A stretch of DNA of 64,000 bases from Cricetomys ansorgei (Eukaryota; Chordata; Mammalia; Rodentia; Nesomyidae). The notes beneath the pieces are model-generated. The model saw only the letters and a program-made list of their open reading frames with translations. It did no database searches and had not been told where the DNA came from. Numbering within the stretch: position 1 is the first letter of the stretch; each line of letters begins with the position of its first letter. The stretch spans positions 7,160,001 to 7,224,000 of the forward strand of contig JAMJFZ010001868.1 in NCBI GenBank assembly GCA_026225945.1. Reading direction: 5' to 3'. Below are positions 1 through 11,299 of this stretch, piece by piece. Made by a program: the position numbers and the translations under genes.

Positions 1-1319
1 CTTCAACCTCCACCTGTGATCTCTTTATGGCCTTTCCAATTTTTATAGAAATTGATTTTTCTTTATTTCATCAGCATGTCCCAATCATTTTACAATGAAA
101 CATTTTGTTTTTAAAAATCAAAAATATTCATGAAATTTCTGGAAGCATTATTAATGTTTCCCTAGATGGCTTTTATATATTTCTTTTATATAAATACCTA
201 CAACGTGGGCTGATTTGGGATCAGTCTTCTGCTTCAACCAAGTAGCCACTAAGCACCATTCCCTAACACTGATGCACAGACTTGGATTCCTCTTGAGCCT
301 GTTTCCCTCTTAAAGATATCTGTATCAAATCTAATTTTTAGGTCATTTCAATTAAAAATTTCTATTTTCTTCCCAAAGAAAAAATGTTTCCTGTAGTTTG
401 CATCTGTGTTGCTTATCTTCCACTGCTGTATATTGATACTGTAGCACAGGTTCACACTATTTCAGTGTATCCAAACCAAAAAAAGAAAAAAAAAAACTGA
501 GCGCAAATCAGTTTTTTACTTGCTTTCATAGTCATAAGTTTTGCAATGATTTTAATGAACTGTTTCTTATCGTCAATCTGTTAAGGTGTATTATATTCTT
601 TTTATGTGAACGGTCCTCATTCCTTATAGAACTGACATCCAGCTTCATAATTTGGTATCTTTATACAGCTCCCATGGTAGAGTGGGTTTTCGATTTCAAT
701 AATCAAAATTATTTTCAGAGTATGCAGAATTATCTAATACAAAGTCAATTTGACATTAACAGGTTGGGGTAACTTTAAAACCTAGATACAAGTCCAATAC
801 GTCCAAGATTTGTCCTGTAATTCTTTCTCATGTCTGAATAATAAACAAAATAATAAAAAAGCAAAGCAGAATCTGAGTCTACTTTCTATGCGGCCTGATG
901 TAGAAACATAAATAAAATAAAATCTATCAGCATGTCTGTGTCTCATACAAAGTCACTGAAAAAAAAAAAAAAAATCTACAGATTTCCAGCCCTAACGGCA
1001 GAAACAGTGTAGGACTCATTCAATACACAGCCTCTCCACTCCTGAGCCCTTGCTGAGCTTCTCGAAGCTCGCTAGCCCTTTTCACAGACCAAGACACTCA
1101 AGCTTGTCTCTATACAAGACGATATGAATGTCTGTAAAAACAGCCACTCTAGAGTGGACAAACGGCTCAGTGCAGGGGAAGCCTCAGAAGCCACACTCTG
1201 AGGGCTAAGCTAGCCTGGGCTACCGAGGAGAGCAACAGACGGGCTATCTCTGCGAACAGACAGCAAACGACCACCACGACTCTCTCTGCAGCACAGAATT
1301 TTCCTTCCATCCTGACTCT
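1..1319. other. Unassigned AT-rich sequence flanking the promoter candidate
   Basis: No gene or clear repeat was recognised. There is an A-rich run at 959-974. The GC content rises from about 1020 toward the CpG-rich segment. A short 'gcctgggctacc' string near 1213 resembles a B1 core but is too short to call. If the promoter reads leftward, this would be the first intron of that gene. Confidence 0.4.
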
Positions 1320-1640
1320 ACGCCCTACGCCGCGGGGCTGTGAGGGAAGTCTAACACAATGGCCTCTTTCCCTCTGGGAGAACAGCCGAGCAGTGAACCA
1401 GGTTGGCCCTCGGAACGCGTGCAGTCGGCCACCAACAAGAGAGATGGCTTCTGCGAACTATGAGAAAGCTGAAACCCCGAACTGAACTTACTGGGTACGC
1501 CACAGGAACAAGCCAAGCAAGATGGCGAGGAGGCGAATCCAGTACCCGTCAATCCCGCCTCCTCCGAGAGGAGCACTTCCGGTGGGCGGCTCCCACTGGA
1601 AAGGAAGGGGCGTGTCAGCCGTGAAGACGGCTCCCTCCAA
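1320..1640 (-). promoter_or_regulatory. CpG-rich promoter candidate, possibly for Cox7b2
   Basis: This is the most CpG-dense stretch in an otherwise AT-rich window. Read on the minus strand it has, in order: a GC box (CCGCCC, 1584-1589) next to a perfect GABP/ETS site (ACCGGAAGTG, 1574-1583), a second GC box (GGAGGCGGGA, near 1553-1562), and a YY1-type motif (CGCCATCTTG, 1518-1527). GABP plus YY1 is the usual arrangement of promoters of nuclear genes for mitochondrial proteins, with YY1 just inside the transcript. In human, COX7B2 (a cytochrome c oxidase subunit VIIb homologue) is the neighbour beyond the GABRA4 3' end, on the same strand, with its 5' end facing GABRA4. A minus-strand promoter here fits that position. 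No Cox7b2 coding exon is in the window. It could instead drive a plus-strand or unrelated non-coding transcript. Confidence 0.5.
1492..1560 (-). other. Possible non-coding first exon ending at a GTAAGT donor
   Basis: Downstream of the GABP site on the minus strand, a 5' splice-site-like string CCCA|GTAAGTT occurs, with the intron starting at 1491. The YY1-like motif at 1518-1527 would lie in this exon. The start is approximate, since no TATA or clear initiator decides it. If the locus is Cox7b2, this would be its untranslated first exon. The exon side of the donor is weaker than consensus (CCA rather than CAG). Confidence 0.3.
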
Positions 1641-2125
1641 AGTGACCCCTTGTCAGATGACCTCCCTCCCTCCACAGGGAGGGCGGGGGAGACTGACCCT
1701 AGGTATATCTGAATGCAACAGACACCACTGTGCAATGAGGGAAATAAGAAGCGTGAAGATGTGCATCCTGGCTCTGCAGCGTCCGCCTTCTTCCCTTCCA
1801 AACCACGGCACTCTCTAGCAAGCTCGCGAGATTTCTCTCAGTTGTACTTAGTAATAAGGGAACTTTGAGATTGCCTGAAAACCCAAAAGGGAGGTTAGAG
1901 TTCCTTACAGCTGTCTGGACTGTCCTATCTCAAGACTCTTAGAATGCTGACCAAATAATCTTACTACGAAGATAGCATCTTTGAATGAGAAAGTGGCAAT
2001 ATAGTTTACTTAGATTTTGGGGGATGTGACTGTGATGAGCCAATAAACAGTATGACTAACAGAAGTTGATTTTGCAAATGAAATTATTTATAAAGACTGA
2101 AATAATATAATGGTCTATTATTTAA
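1641..2125. other. Unassigned sequence between the promoter candidate and the solo LTR
   Basis: GC-rich at first (to about 1830), then ordinary AT-rich DNA. No repeat or coding exon was recognised. The open frames across 1325-1818 on both strands follow from the GC-rich composition. Confidence 0.4.
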
Positions 2126-2129
2126 ATTA
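2126..2129. repeat. Target-site duplication (left) of the solo LTR
   Basis: ATTA immediately before the LTR's TG; the matching copy is at 2703-2706. Confidence 0.8.
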
Positions 2130-2702
2130 TGTGGGGGTCCCACCTTAAGATTCAGGTCCCTAGTATAGAAAAAGACCAAAGCAGCCAACTTTAGTCAGGC
2201 TTCTAAGATTACCAAAATTGTGTAGGCCCAAGCCAGGAGCACCGTGACCTAAAACAGTTCCCAGAGTTAAAGATAAACACTTTCTAAGACAAACAAGACA
2301 GCCTTGGGCTAAAAGAGTTTCCCCACTTTGACAGCCCATGGCCTCGGGCTAAGAGTCTTCCCCCCACCCACATTGACTAAGACCCTAAAGTTTACATTTT
2401 CTAGGAGCCCGCAACCTTGCTATATGCCAGCACCAATCAGTTTAAAGGTTAACTGGCCCCTACCTATCAAAATGGGAAAACAATTTGGGGACCAATCAAC
2501 TTGTCCCAACTCGGTTTGTGCCTAGCAACCGTTTCAACTATATAAAAAGCTTCACCATTTGCTCCTCGTGACCATTTGTATCCTGCGTGTTAGAACGGTC
2601 CCAGTATACTGGAATAAAATCCTCTTGCTATTTGCATCGATTTTCTGACTGTGGGTCTCTGTGGGGGTGCGGCGTTCCGGTTTGGGCCCCTGGGGTCCAA
2701 CA
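2130..2702 (+). mobile_element. Solo LTR, ERV1 (gammaretrovirus-like) type
   Basis: A 573 bp block starts TGTGGGGGTCCC and ends GGGGTCCAACA, with short inverted termini (TGT...ACA). It is flanked by a perfect 4-bp direct repeat ATTA (2126-2129 and 2703-2706), the size made by gammaretroviral integrases. Inside are a CCAATCA box (two copies in the middle), a TATA-like tatataaaaag near 2539 and a polyadenylation signal AATAAA near 2613. These are in the right order for U3-R-U5 on the plus strand. No internal viral sequence flanks it, so it is a recombination-derived solo LTR with no coding capacity. Confidence 0.85.
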
Positions 2703-2706
2703 ATTA
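2703..2706. repeat. Target-site duplication (right) of the solo LTR
   Basis: ATTA immediately after the LTR's CA, matching 2126-2129. Confidence 0.8.
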
Positions 2707-2905
2707 AAGACCAAAAAAAAAATCTTAAAATTTGTATATTCCTAATATATATTTAAACTAACATTAACATTTATCAGCATGTATTGACGTATTTTAACTA
2801 ATATATCAGCTTAACGTCTTTAGCGTCTTAATATTGTCACCAATACTTTCTGAAGGACATATTTTGATATGGTATTATGATTTTTAAATTATTAAAATTA
2901 TGTCC

Positions 2906-3331
2906 TGTGATGATTTGGATGAAAATTTTTGTGAAGCCTTAGGAGGCATAGCCTTGTTGGAGAAGGTATGGCCTTGGAGGAGGTGTGGTCTTGTTGGGGG
3001 AGGTGTGGCCTCGTTGGAGGAGGTGTAGTTTTGTTGGAGGAATTGTGCCTTTATTGGAGGAGGTGTGTCAAGGGGGTTTTGAGGTTTCTAGATCCCATGC
3101 TAATCCCTCCATTCTCCATTAGTGCTCTCTGCTTCTTACTTGCAGGTCAGACTGTAAGCTCTCAGCTACTGCTCCAGCACCATCCCCATCCCTGCCTCCT
3201 GTTATGATCCCTGTCATGATAGGCATAAACTCCAACCCTTTAAAACTGTAAGCCCCCAAAGTAAAGGTTTTCCTTTATGAGTTGCAGAGGTCATGCTGTT
3301 TTATCACAGTAATAGAAAAGTAACTGAGACA
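2906..3331 (+). mobile_element. ORR1-type MaLR LTR with internal tandem expansion
   Basis: It starts TGTGATGATTTGG and ends ...AGTAACTGAGACA. It follows the layout of the rodent ORR1 LTR: GGAGGTGTGGCCTTGTTGGA in the 5' third, a cytosine-rich 'gctcctgcaccatgcc'-like middle, 'ctgtaagcccccaaagtaaa', and 'gtcatg.tgtt.tatcacagtaatag' at the end. It is diverged. The 5' part has about six copies of a 20-bp unit instead of the usual two (2941-3068). No convincing 5-bp target duplication was found. Confidence 0.7.
2941..3068 (+). repeat. About 20-bp VNTR inside the ORR1 LTR
   Basis: About six imperfect copies of a unit like GGAGGTGTGGCCTTGTTGGA, varying by transitions and small indels. The unit is part of the LTR itself, so this is expansion of native sequence. 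Confidence 0.8.
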
Positions 3332-4260
3332 GTTTCAATCATCCTAAATTGTTGTGGGTCTGGGGTCATTCAGAGATTCTCCAGTCTGACTAGTTTTAAT
3401 TTTAGTAAAACAGAGGCTTTTTTTATTTAAAAACAAACAAACAAAAAAAAAAAAAAAAAACTAGTCAGGACCAGGACTGGTCAGAGAATTTTCTAGGTAA
3501 GGCCTCAGCTATTGTTAGTCCAACGATTTTAAGTGCAAAACCACAAGATTAAATGTATTTTGCCTAGGTGTAGGCAGGTTCTAATTTTAACCTATGTGGC
3601 TTGCAGTTGTCCTAGTCATCTTTTTGAGTTGAGTAAGCAAGTTTGATTACAAAAGCAAAAATAACAGTTATCTTTGTGACATATTGTCTTGCTAGAGCAG
3701 CAAATGTTATGAGATCAGTTAATTTAAAAATAGTCTTCAGTGTCTGGAAAAGAGGAAAGTGGTCTGCTAGGATACAGCCTGTACTAATTACATGCACTCC
3801 CATGTAAGCTATAGTCATTTGTTTATTTGTTTGTTTTTTGGTCTCTCAAGCACAGAAAGTCTAAACTTTAATGTTAACCTTCACAAAATATGTATTTTAT
3901 GGTTGATATATATGAACTTATTTAGAGTGTCAATTCAATATTCATTTTAAATGAAACTTTCCACTTTAAAATATGTAACTTTTCAGCCCAGTATCCTCAT
4001 AACTTCTACCTCTCTTTGGAGTACTTATCTTCTGACATACTTATAAATGAACTTTTCATTATTTACAATGTGTTTGAAGACATTCTCCAGTTTGGCTCTT
4101 GTGAATTGAACAAAATCACATGGTAAACTATTAATATGCGTAGTATCATATTTTTATGTACCTGTTAAGTAAGAAAAGAAGGAGATGGAAGACCCCACCT
4201 CTGGTAACAAAACAAGAAGCAAGACTGAGGTCTTACAAGGTCTGTCCAGATGGTGGACAT
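3332..4260. other. Unassigned intergenic sequence
   Basis: AT-rich with an A-rich run at 3430-3461. No gene or clear repeat was recognised. Confidence 0.4.
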
Positions 4261-4264
4261 TAGG

Positions 4265-4515
4265 GACACAGTTCAAAAGTAGTGCTTGACTACTGTCGTA
4301 AGTCACTGGGTTTGAATCCCAGTGCAACATAATCACACACAATTCAGTAGAATGTGGTGGCTCATAACTGTAATCCTAGCACTCAGGAAGCTAAGGCAGA
4401 AGGGTTACTCCTAAGTTCCTCACAAGCTTGGGTTATATAGTGAGACTCAGGCCAGCCTGAGCTGGGATACAGAGTGAGAGTCTGTCTCAAAGTGGGAAGA
4501 GAGTCAAAACGATCA
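4265..4515 (+). mobile_element. B4-like SINE (tRNA/ID-like head plus B1-like body), old
   Basis: A tRNA-like head (gtagtgcttgactactgtcgtaagtcactgggtttgaatcccagtgcaaca) is followed by a B1-like body (gtggtggctcataactgtaatcctagcactcaggaagctaaggcagaag ... gccagcctgagctgggatacagagtgagagtctgtctcaaa). Fused ID and B1 parts are characteristic of rodent B4. The divergence suggests an old insertion. Confidence 0.65.
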
Positions 4516-4564
4516 GTAAACAAACTCATATGAAACCTGGAAGAAAATAGCATTTAAAAACCTG

Positions 4565-4725
4565 TATTGTCTCCCAGGGATTCTGGCACGCACCTATAAT
4601 CAGAGTATGCAGAAGGTACATGGAGAAGATCTAGGCAACTTTTAGTGTCCTCTGTTCTACATGGCAACAGGCTATCCAGAGGTGCATGGCGATGTTCTGT
4701 CCCAAACACACAAAATAAAAGAAGG
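4565..4725 (+). mobile_element. Diverged B1-family relic
   Basis: The string 'ctggcacgcacctataatc', then 'caacaggctatccagaggtgcatggcgatgttctgtcccaaa', keeps B1/7SL spacing (A box region and 'ctgtc.caaa' tail) but is heavily mutated. Confidence 0.45.
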
Positions 4726-4744
4726 AGAAAAATAAAGTACATAT

Positions 4745-6780
4745 GGAATCCAGTCTTGAATGTAAAAACTTCTTTTGTTTTGCTAGTTTATTTTCTTCTT
4801 GTATAAGTTCCCATTAAAAATATAGAAAGAAATTCAACTTTTTTGCTACTTATTTTGTACATTGTCCTGTGGTTTCAGAGATTTTACAATGACACCTCAA
4901 TAAAGACAGATGTATTCTGTGCAATCTGCACACTATTTATCAGAACTATTTGAAAGGAGCCTTAGTATTAAGATCATTTATTTAACTTTGAGTGCTCATT
5001 TCTACTGAAAGGATTTACTGCAAATTTAAAAGAAGTTTTATTAAATAATAAACTATTTGCAGTTATGCAGTAAGTGATAGAATGACTGTATCAAGGACAT
5101 TCATACTGCTTTGTGTGATTGTGAGAACAGCTTCAGTAAGCCTCAACTCTCCAGAAAGATTTTATGTGCCCCAAATTTATTGTATTCCAGCAAACCCATC
5201 TATTACCACCTTGGGTCTCAAAGAATCCTGTATCTCAATGCCCTGCATCTTGACCAGGTTGGGATTAAATGTTCCCCTAGGTAGATATTAAAAGTATATG
5301 TTGTGATAGTTTGTCCATGCTGTTGCTCTATAATTAGAACTTAACAAAAAATGAAAAATAAATGTCATTAGGGGACATTTTGATAAAATAATATCTTGGC
5401 CAAGAAGTTCAAATATAAAATAATTATGTAAGTATTCTAACATTTGTAAAATGCATTTACTATAGAATACTGTCCTACAGCATGACATATTTACTATATC
5501 ACCCTACACTCTCCTAAAGCATGACAATTCTTGCACTTTGTAAGGCACTACTTCTTGCTTCTTGTTAAGTTTTGACTTTTAAAACCACATGTTATTTGAC
5601 AGCTGTGAATCCATTTATCCAAAACAGTCTACATCATAAACTCTAGATTTGTGAGATGTTTTGCCTTAGTAACTCTTTTCAGATTTTTTTGTATTTCAAA
5701 TCTAACTTTCAACCTCCTCACTTGCCTACCCACCCCCAAGTCTAGAGCTAATTGGCCAAGTAAAAGGTAGTTAAGAAAACTTGTCTATCAGTAGGAAAGG
5801 GGTCATATCTGAGCATCACCACCCTACAGCTCAGGGTCCTATTGCTTATAACTGTATTTGTGACTAACTAAGGTTCAGGGAAGAAAGCCCTATGCTCAGG
5901 ATTTACTAAAACAAAAATAACTTTGAGTTTTAATGGACTACTTAGAGAAAAAGCTGTAGAATAAATATTTTGCAGATTTGATTTATATGTTACAATTATG
6001 GAGACATGTGTCTATCAGTTTTGTTGAAGATTAAGTGGTTCTTCTAAATCTATTTATTAGGATTGATATTTTGAATACTGAGTAATGCCAACCCGCAATG
6101 TATATACAAAACAAAGGGAACCGATAACCTGAGCTGTGTTTCAGATGCTTTAATTCTGTACTAATAATAAGATTAATTATTTAAAGATGTTTAATACCTC
6201 CAAGTTCGACATAAATAATATAAATATAGATATAGATGATATAAATATATGGTAATAGAATCTAAACTCAAAGTATTTCAATTGCCAAAAGATGTAAAAT
6301 TATTGAGTTCACTAAAAAGACTGCTGAATTGTATCAGTATATGATGATTAAAAACATCCATAATTCTTTGACTTTGATAACATTGAGGTGAGTTCTACAA
6401 CTCCTTTCTTTGAATGACTTTTACCAGCAGAAAATGGCCGAAGTTTGTGCCTATTTTTATGCTAGTCATTAAATACTTGCTATTTCTATTGCTCCTCTCC
6501 TGAAAAGCTTACTGTGTAGGATGTTGGGGTGGGCATTTGGGGAGTGGGGAGTGGGGAGCTTCCAAGGAAGAAGCCCAATTTCTGAGATTGCCATGTCATG
6601 AGAAAAACTGACTCCAAGTAAAAACCTTCCAGAGGAGCCCACAGAACAATGATGAAAACAACTTCTGTTTAAAATGATGAATTCCAGGAAAGTTAATTAA
6701 ACTCTTAAAAAAGATACTCAGAATAATGGTCAGCATCTACTGAACACATCTTTGTACACAGTCTTTTAAAAACAAATGCT
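4745..6780. other. Unassigned intergenic sequence
   Basis: AT-rich. There is a short AT-repeat patch near 6210-6255 and a G-rich 'ggggagtggggagtggggag' patch near 6539. No gene or interspersed repeat was recognised. Confidence 0.4.
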
Positions 6781-6834
6781 GAGAGAGTGATACAGTTATA
6801 TCAAAATCACTTGAGATGAGTGATTGATCATTGT

Positions 6835-6955
6835 TTTCATTTAGGAAGAAACCAAGCAGAAGTAAGATTAAATGACACACCAAAAGCCACACAGTGGTAA
6901 GTATTATAACCCTCAAGCTTCTGGATCAGCACTACAACAGCCTACCTATTTGTAG
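6835..6955 (-). mobile_element. MIR relic
   Basis: 'ttaggaagaaaccaagcagaagtaagattaaatgacacaccaaaagccacacagtggtaagt' matches the core of a MIR read in reverse (gaggaaactgaggc...ttaagtgacttgcccaaggtcacacagc.agtaag). Confidence 0.55.
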
Positions 6956-6959
6956 TAAC

Positions 6960-9390
6960 TGAGACACTATAATGCTATCTTACAGCTGATAATACTCACA
7001 GTATTATGTTTCTTTCTGAGCATATTTGTCTAATAATTTATGCTAACATTGAGACTAAACTTATCAAATGTATTTTCATCTTTTGTAAAATATCATATAT
7101 ATGGGTACATAACTTGAATATACTGTAAACATCTGAAAATAAAGTCAGTATTACTAATGTAAAAACCCACTGATGAAAATTATATAACTACATATCAGAA
7201 ATGTTCAAATAAATTAAGTGCAAGTGGAAATGTCTAATATTGACATCACATGTATATCATCAGTTATTTATATAGCTCAGACTTTTTACTTCTCTCAAAG
7301 AAGAAACTCAACATCTTACAACAATATTGTGAGATTGAAAGTAAAATTAATAAAAATTTACATTTAATCTGTTCTTGAAATGTTCATAATGAACAGGTAT
7401 TCAGAATTTACCTGAAGGAAGGCATGCTGATACAAGGAATGTAACAAATCATTATTTAAAATTGAAATGTCAATTTTGCTTTTATATGCCTTATGCTCTC
7501 AGAGTGGTTTTACCCTTTATGATTTTATTTACACACATTCAATTTTTGTCTTTCAAGTTTTTTTTTTTATACAATAGCAAAAAGCTCCATTTGTATTCTC
7601 AGGAAGTCATTTTTACCAATCAGGTGTCAAGTAGTTTAAGTGGCTGATTGAGTTTTATATTTATGCCTAAGAATCTAATACTGCCAAATAAAACTCTCTC
7701 AATCAGCAATAATTTAATAGTGTCCTCAGGAGCACCATAATAAATGTCTGTACTTTGTGCATGTAACTACTCATCAAAATTTATTTCAAAATGTTTTTAT
7801 TATTCAAGTGCAAAATGCTTCTAAGTCAAAGTATGATTATTGCTAAAGGTTCACAAATTTATTGGCACACTTAACTAACAAATGTAAATTCTTGTACAGC
7901 ATTCAGGATAGAGACTGTCCCCAAGATGCTAGTATGAAATAAATTATTTTATTTTCTGTATCCTCTCACCAAGTAACAGGCAACTGAAACAGTAAAAAAA
8001 GGAAAAATTTATATTGTCTCTCTTCTCAAAACTATAAAAGCTCACATTAGTTTTTATTTATGCACATTTCAACATCAGCCAAAAATTCCATTAAATGTTA
8101 TAACTAGTATTATAGATCCATTATAAGAATTTTAGAGCAAAGCATACAAATGATTGATTAGTCATAGTAAACAGTTTCATATTGGAACTATGTAAGTAAT
8201 GCAGTTTTTTGTTTCTTCTACAAAATGAAGTATAATTATTAAAATGTATCTACAAAATGAATAATGATGTTCATATAGCACAGGTGAGTTTTAGAATTAA
8301 TCAGAAATTTTATCAAAATTTTACTGATAAAAGACGCTGATTGATATTTGTGAGTATATCAATTAAAATATTTTTAAATAAAATACTTTGATAACATGCT
8401 GGCTAGTAAATTAAAAGTTTGCTATTTGACTTTGTGGAAATCATTTGTCCTCTTTAGCAATCTACTAACCCTGTTATCAGGGTTAAATTAACCCTGTTGA
8501 CTCAAATTATCCAGTTCAAATTGCCACTATGCTCAAATCCTGTTTGACATCAGACAAATTGGTACAGTGACATTAATCTTGTTAAATTTCTGAGATAAAG
8601 GCATGAACTTGTGATTGAAGAATATGTCTATTCATTATCAATTGAAATATAGACCTTATGAAGATAAAAAGAAAATAGAGTAACAAATAATCATGAAAGG
8701 TTATATGAAAATCTATAGGACAGGAAGAAAATGTCAAAATTTTTTCCCCTAGATATAATCACAAATATTTTCAGCAAAAGGAGTTGCTACAGACATACTA
8801 GAAACTTCCAGCAGCAAAAAAGAGGGAGACAGGCAATCCAAGCAAAGGATTTTGCTTGACAAGTCACTAAATGTTTCATAGGTTATATTCAGGGAATTTC
8901 ATATAGGCCTGACCAGGTAAATCATTGAATATATGAAGTGATAGCTCAAAGATGACCTGGGATGGATTGTATTGTCCCTGAATGCACAGTAAGTGATTCA
9001 TGTTTTAGCTCACTTGATGGGGAGCTGCCATTAATTCTAAAGCAGTGTGAAAGGAACAGAAATGTTCTTTAGATAGAGTCTGACATCATTCTGTAGAATG
9101 GGCGAGTCTAGAAAGATGAGATCAAGAAGCCTGTAAGAAGGTCAACTCTTGAGTAGAAATGCAAGAAGTAATTGTGTAATGGAAAATAGATTACATATCC
9201 CTCAACTTTTTTGATGAACGCTAGCGTTTTAGGTCTGTTCTTTGAGGGAAGTATTTGAATAATTCAGTTAGCACAGTCTCTAAAGGGCATTTTAAATTCT
9301 ACGTATAGTTTATTCTAAGAGTGGCCAGGAGGCATAATTCTATTCACAATTCAATCTTTTCCAAAAAAAAAGCAATTCCCCCTTCATATT
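6960..9390. other. Unassigned intergenic sequence
   Basis: AT-rich. Contains the imperfect long hairpin at 7643-7707 and a small hairpin at 8468-8486. No coding potential or clear repeat was recognised. Confidence 0.4.
7643..7707. repeat. Imperfect inverted repeat (hairpin)
   Basis: The arm gctgattgagttttat (7643-7658) is the reverse complement of 7688-7707 except for a 4-base GAGA insertion in the second arm; the loop is 29 nt. Confidence 0.8.
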
Positions 9391-9392
9391 TG

Positions 9393-9440
9393 CTTCTTCT
9401 CCTCCTCCTCCTCCTCCTCCTCCTCCTCCTTCTTCTTTTC
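9393..9440 (+). repeat. (TCC)n microsatellite
   Basis: About 12 TCC/CTC triplets flanked by TTC and poly-T tracts. The 92-codon open frame across it encodes poly-leucine and is an artefact. Confidence 0.9.
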
Positions 9441-10197
9441 TCCTTTTTTTTCTTTTTTATCTTTTGGCTGGAAGAAACATTAGACCCATTCTTATTTATG
9501 AGCAAAGAATACATTGTTCTCATTTATGGAAAAGCATTATCTATTATGCAATGTAGTGAGTGGTTTAAAAAGTACACACTTGAAAATACACAAAAATAGA
9601 ATCTATTCACCTTTTCCATATTGCAAGCAAGCAAAACAGGAATCTTTGGGTTTTTTTTTTTTTTCTGTGACAGTAAAACCACAGACTATGAAAAAAAAAA
9701 CAACAGTTTTAAACAATCTTTGTTTACACTAAGAGGGGCAGAAGGCAAAAGCAGAGAACTTAAAGAAGGAATGCTTTCAAAATGTTGATGTATTGTGCCA
9801 AATTCTTAAAATTATGCACGCTTCAGTCTGTTTGGCTTTCAACTAAAACATGCTTCTGAGATCTTTGGACAATAATCTTATTAGGTAAAAATTCATGCGA
9901 GACTTACTTAATAAATGTTACCACTGATTAGCTTTTATCTTAACACTAATGATACAAATTGATGAATCACTTTTTCTATGATGCCAAAGTGAATGTAATT
10001 CAAACCAATATTAAACGGACAATATTATCTTACATTCACTAGAATAAAATGAAAGGGATAGCATTTAAGATTTCACAAGGTGGATGGATGTATACTTGAC
10101 ATTAGCAAAATATAGCAGAATTTAATAGCAAGAAATTAATGTAATTTTTTCTTCTGAGACGGATTATTTTTAAGGAATACAGAGGATAACAATGCAG

Positions 10198-10247
10198 CAT
10201 ATATATATATATATATACACATATATATATATATATATATATATATG
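10198..10247. repeat. (AT)n microsatellite
   Basis: Alternating AT interrupted once by 'acac'. Confidence 0.95.
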
Positions 10248-10719
10248 CAGTATTTATATTCACAATTACCAAACCACACAGCATTTATGCTCATAACCAA
10301 AAGAGAGACAATGAACTTCAGCTTCCAATTAGTCAGGAAGGAGATTGATCTTTGATGGTTATACTGCTCTAAACATAAATGATTTTAACAAATGCAGTTA
10401 GTGTAATTTAAGCAATTGAAATGTCATTATTCCACCACGTCTTCTATGAGCTTGTTTTATCTTACATATTTATTTACGCTTGAATGTGGGAAAACACATA
10501 AATAAGTTAAAATATTTAAAATGTGCATCTATTTTATTACATGATTTGTATTTATACAAGTATTTAACTTCTGAGACATATTGATTATAAAACATAAATA
10601 CCTGAATAAGTATAAAACATGTAATGAAATGGATGTTCATTTTAAGTATTAAAGTTTTAATTAAAATGAGCTTACTAGAGTAGAATACCATACATAACTA
10701 CTTAATACAATAAATATGA

Positions 10720-10800
10720 CAGGACTTACATATATAATAATAATACATGAATAATACATAATATGTAATAATACATTACATAAATAATAATCATAATCAC
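10720..10800. repeat. AT-rich low-complexity (ATAATA)n-like tract
   Basis: Irregular 'aataatacat' repeats. Confidence 0.7.
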
Positions 10801-11243
10801 AAACATGTGAGCATATGCTTTGTTAATGTATTCATATATAGAGAAATGTATGTATATATGTGTTATCGACACACGTGGTCTATAACCTGCGGTCAATGTT
10901 CTTCCTAACAGGCACATTCTCTTGTTTAAGAGGTAAAATCAAAAGACTGAGTGTTCTGTTTGTCTAGGAAGTAATTGTGTCAACACGTTACATTCAAAAT
11001 GCTTTATCTAACATTGTAAGATATAAGAAAAACATAAACATGTTCAAAGTGCTCCACTTTGTCCAAATAATTGTTAGTAATATCTCAAGATAAATATTAA
11101 AAATCAGTCTCATGCAGTAAAAAAAAATTGAATATTCAATTTCTCAGAAAATAACTATGTTCTTTAGAGTTAAGTTTAAAGCATAGATAAATCACTTTAA
11201 TTTAGCAATTTTGAATATTCTTCTTCGTTTGAGCCAGAAAGCA

Positions 11244-11245
<2 letters not shown>

Positions 11246-11295
<50 letters not shown>
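11246..11295 (+). repeat. (GA)n microsatellite
   Basis: About 24 uninterrupted GA units ending in 'gagcgc'. Confidence 0.95.

Positions 11296-11299
<4 letters not shown>

Noticed and set aside
1325..1818. Open frames of 158 (minus), 73 and 98 (plus) codons in the CpG-rich segment
   Set aside because: GC-rich composition lowers stop frequency; no protein similarity seen, and the segment has promoter motifs instead.
2328..2525. 65-codon open frame
   Set aside because: Lies wholly inside the solo LTR, which is non-coding.
2968..3207. 79-codon open frame
   Set aside because: Translation of the tandem repeat in the ORR1 LTR.
9321..9599. 92-codon frame with poly-Leu resembling a membrane segment
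   Set aside because: Comes from the (TCC)n and poly-T tracts.
10102..10284. Poly-Ile/Tyr open frame
   Set aside because: Translation of the (AT)n microsatellite.
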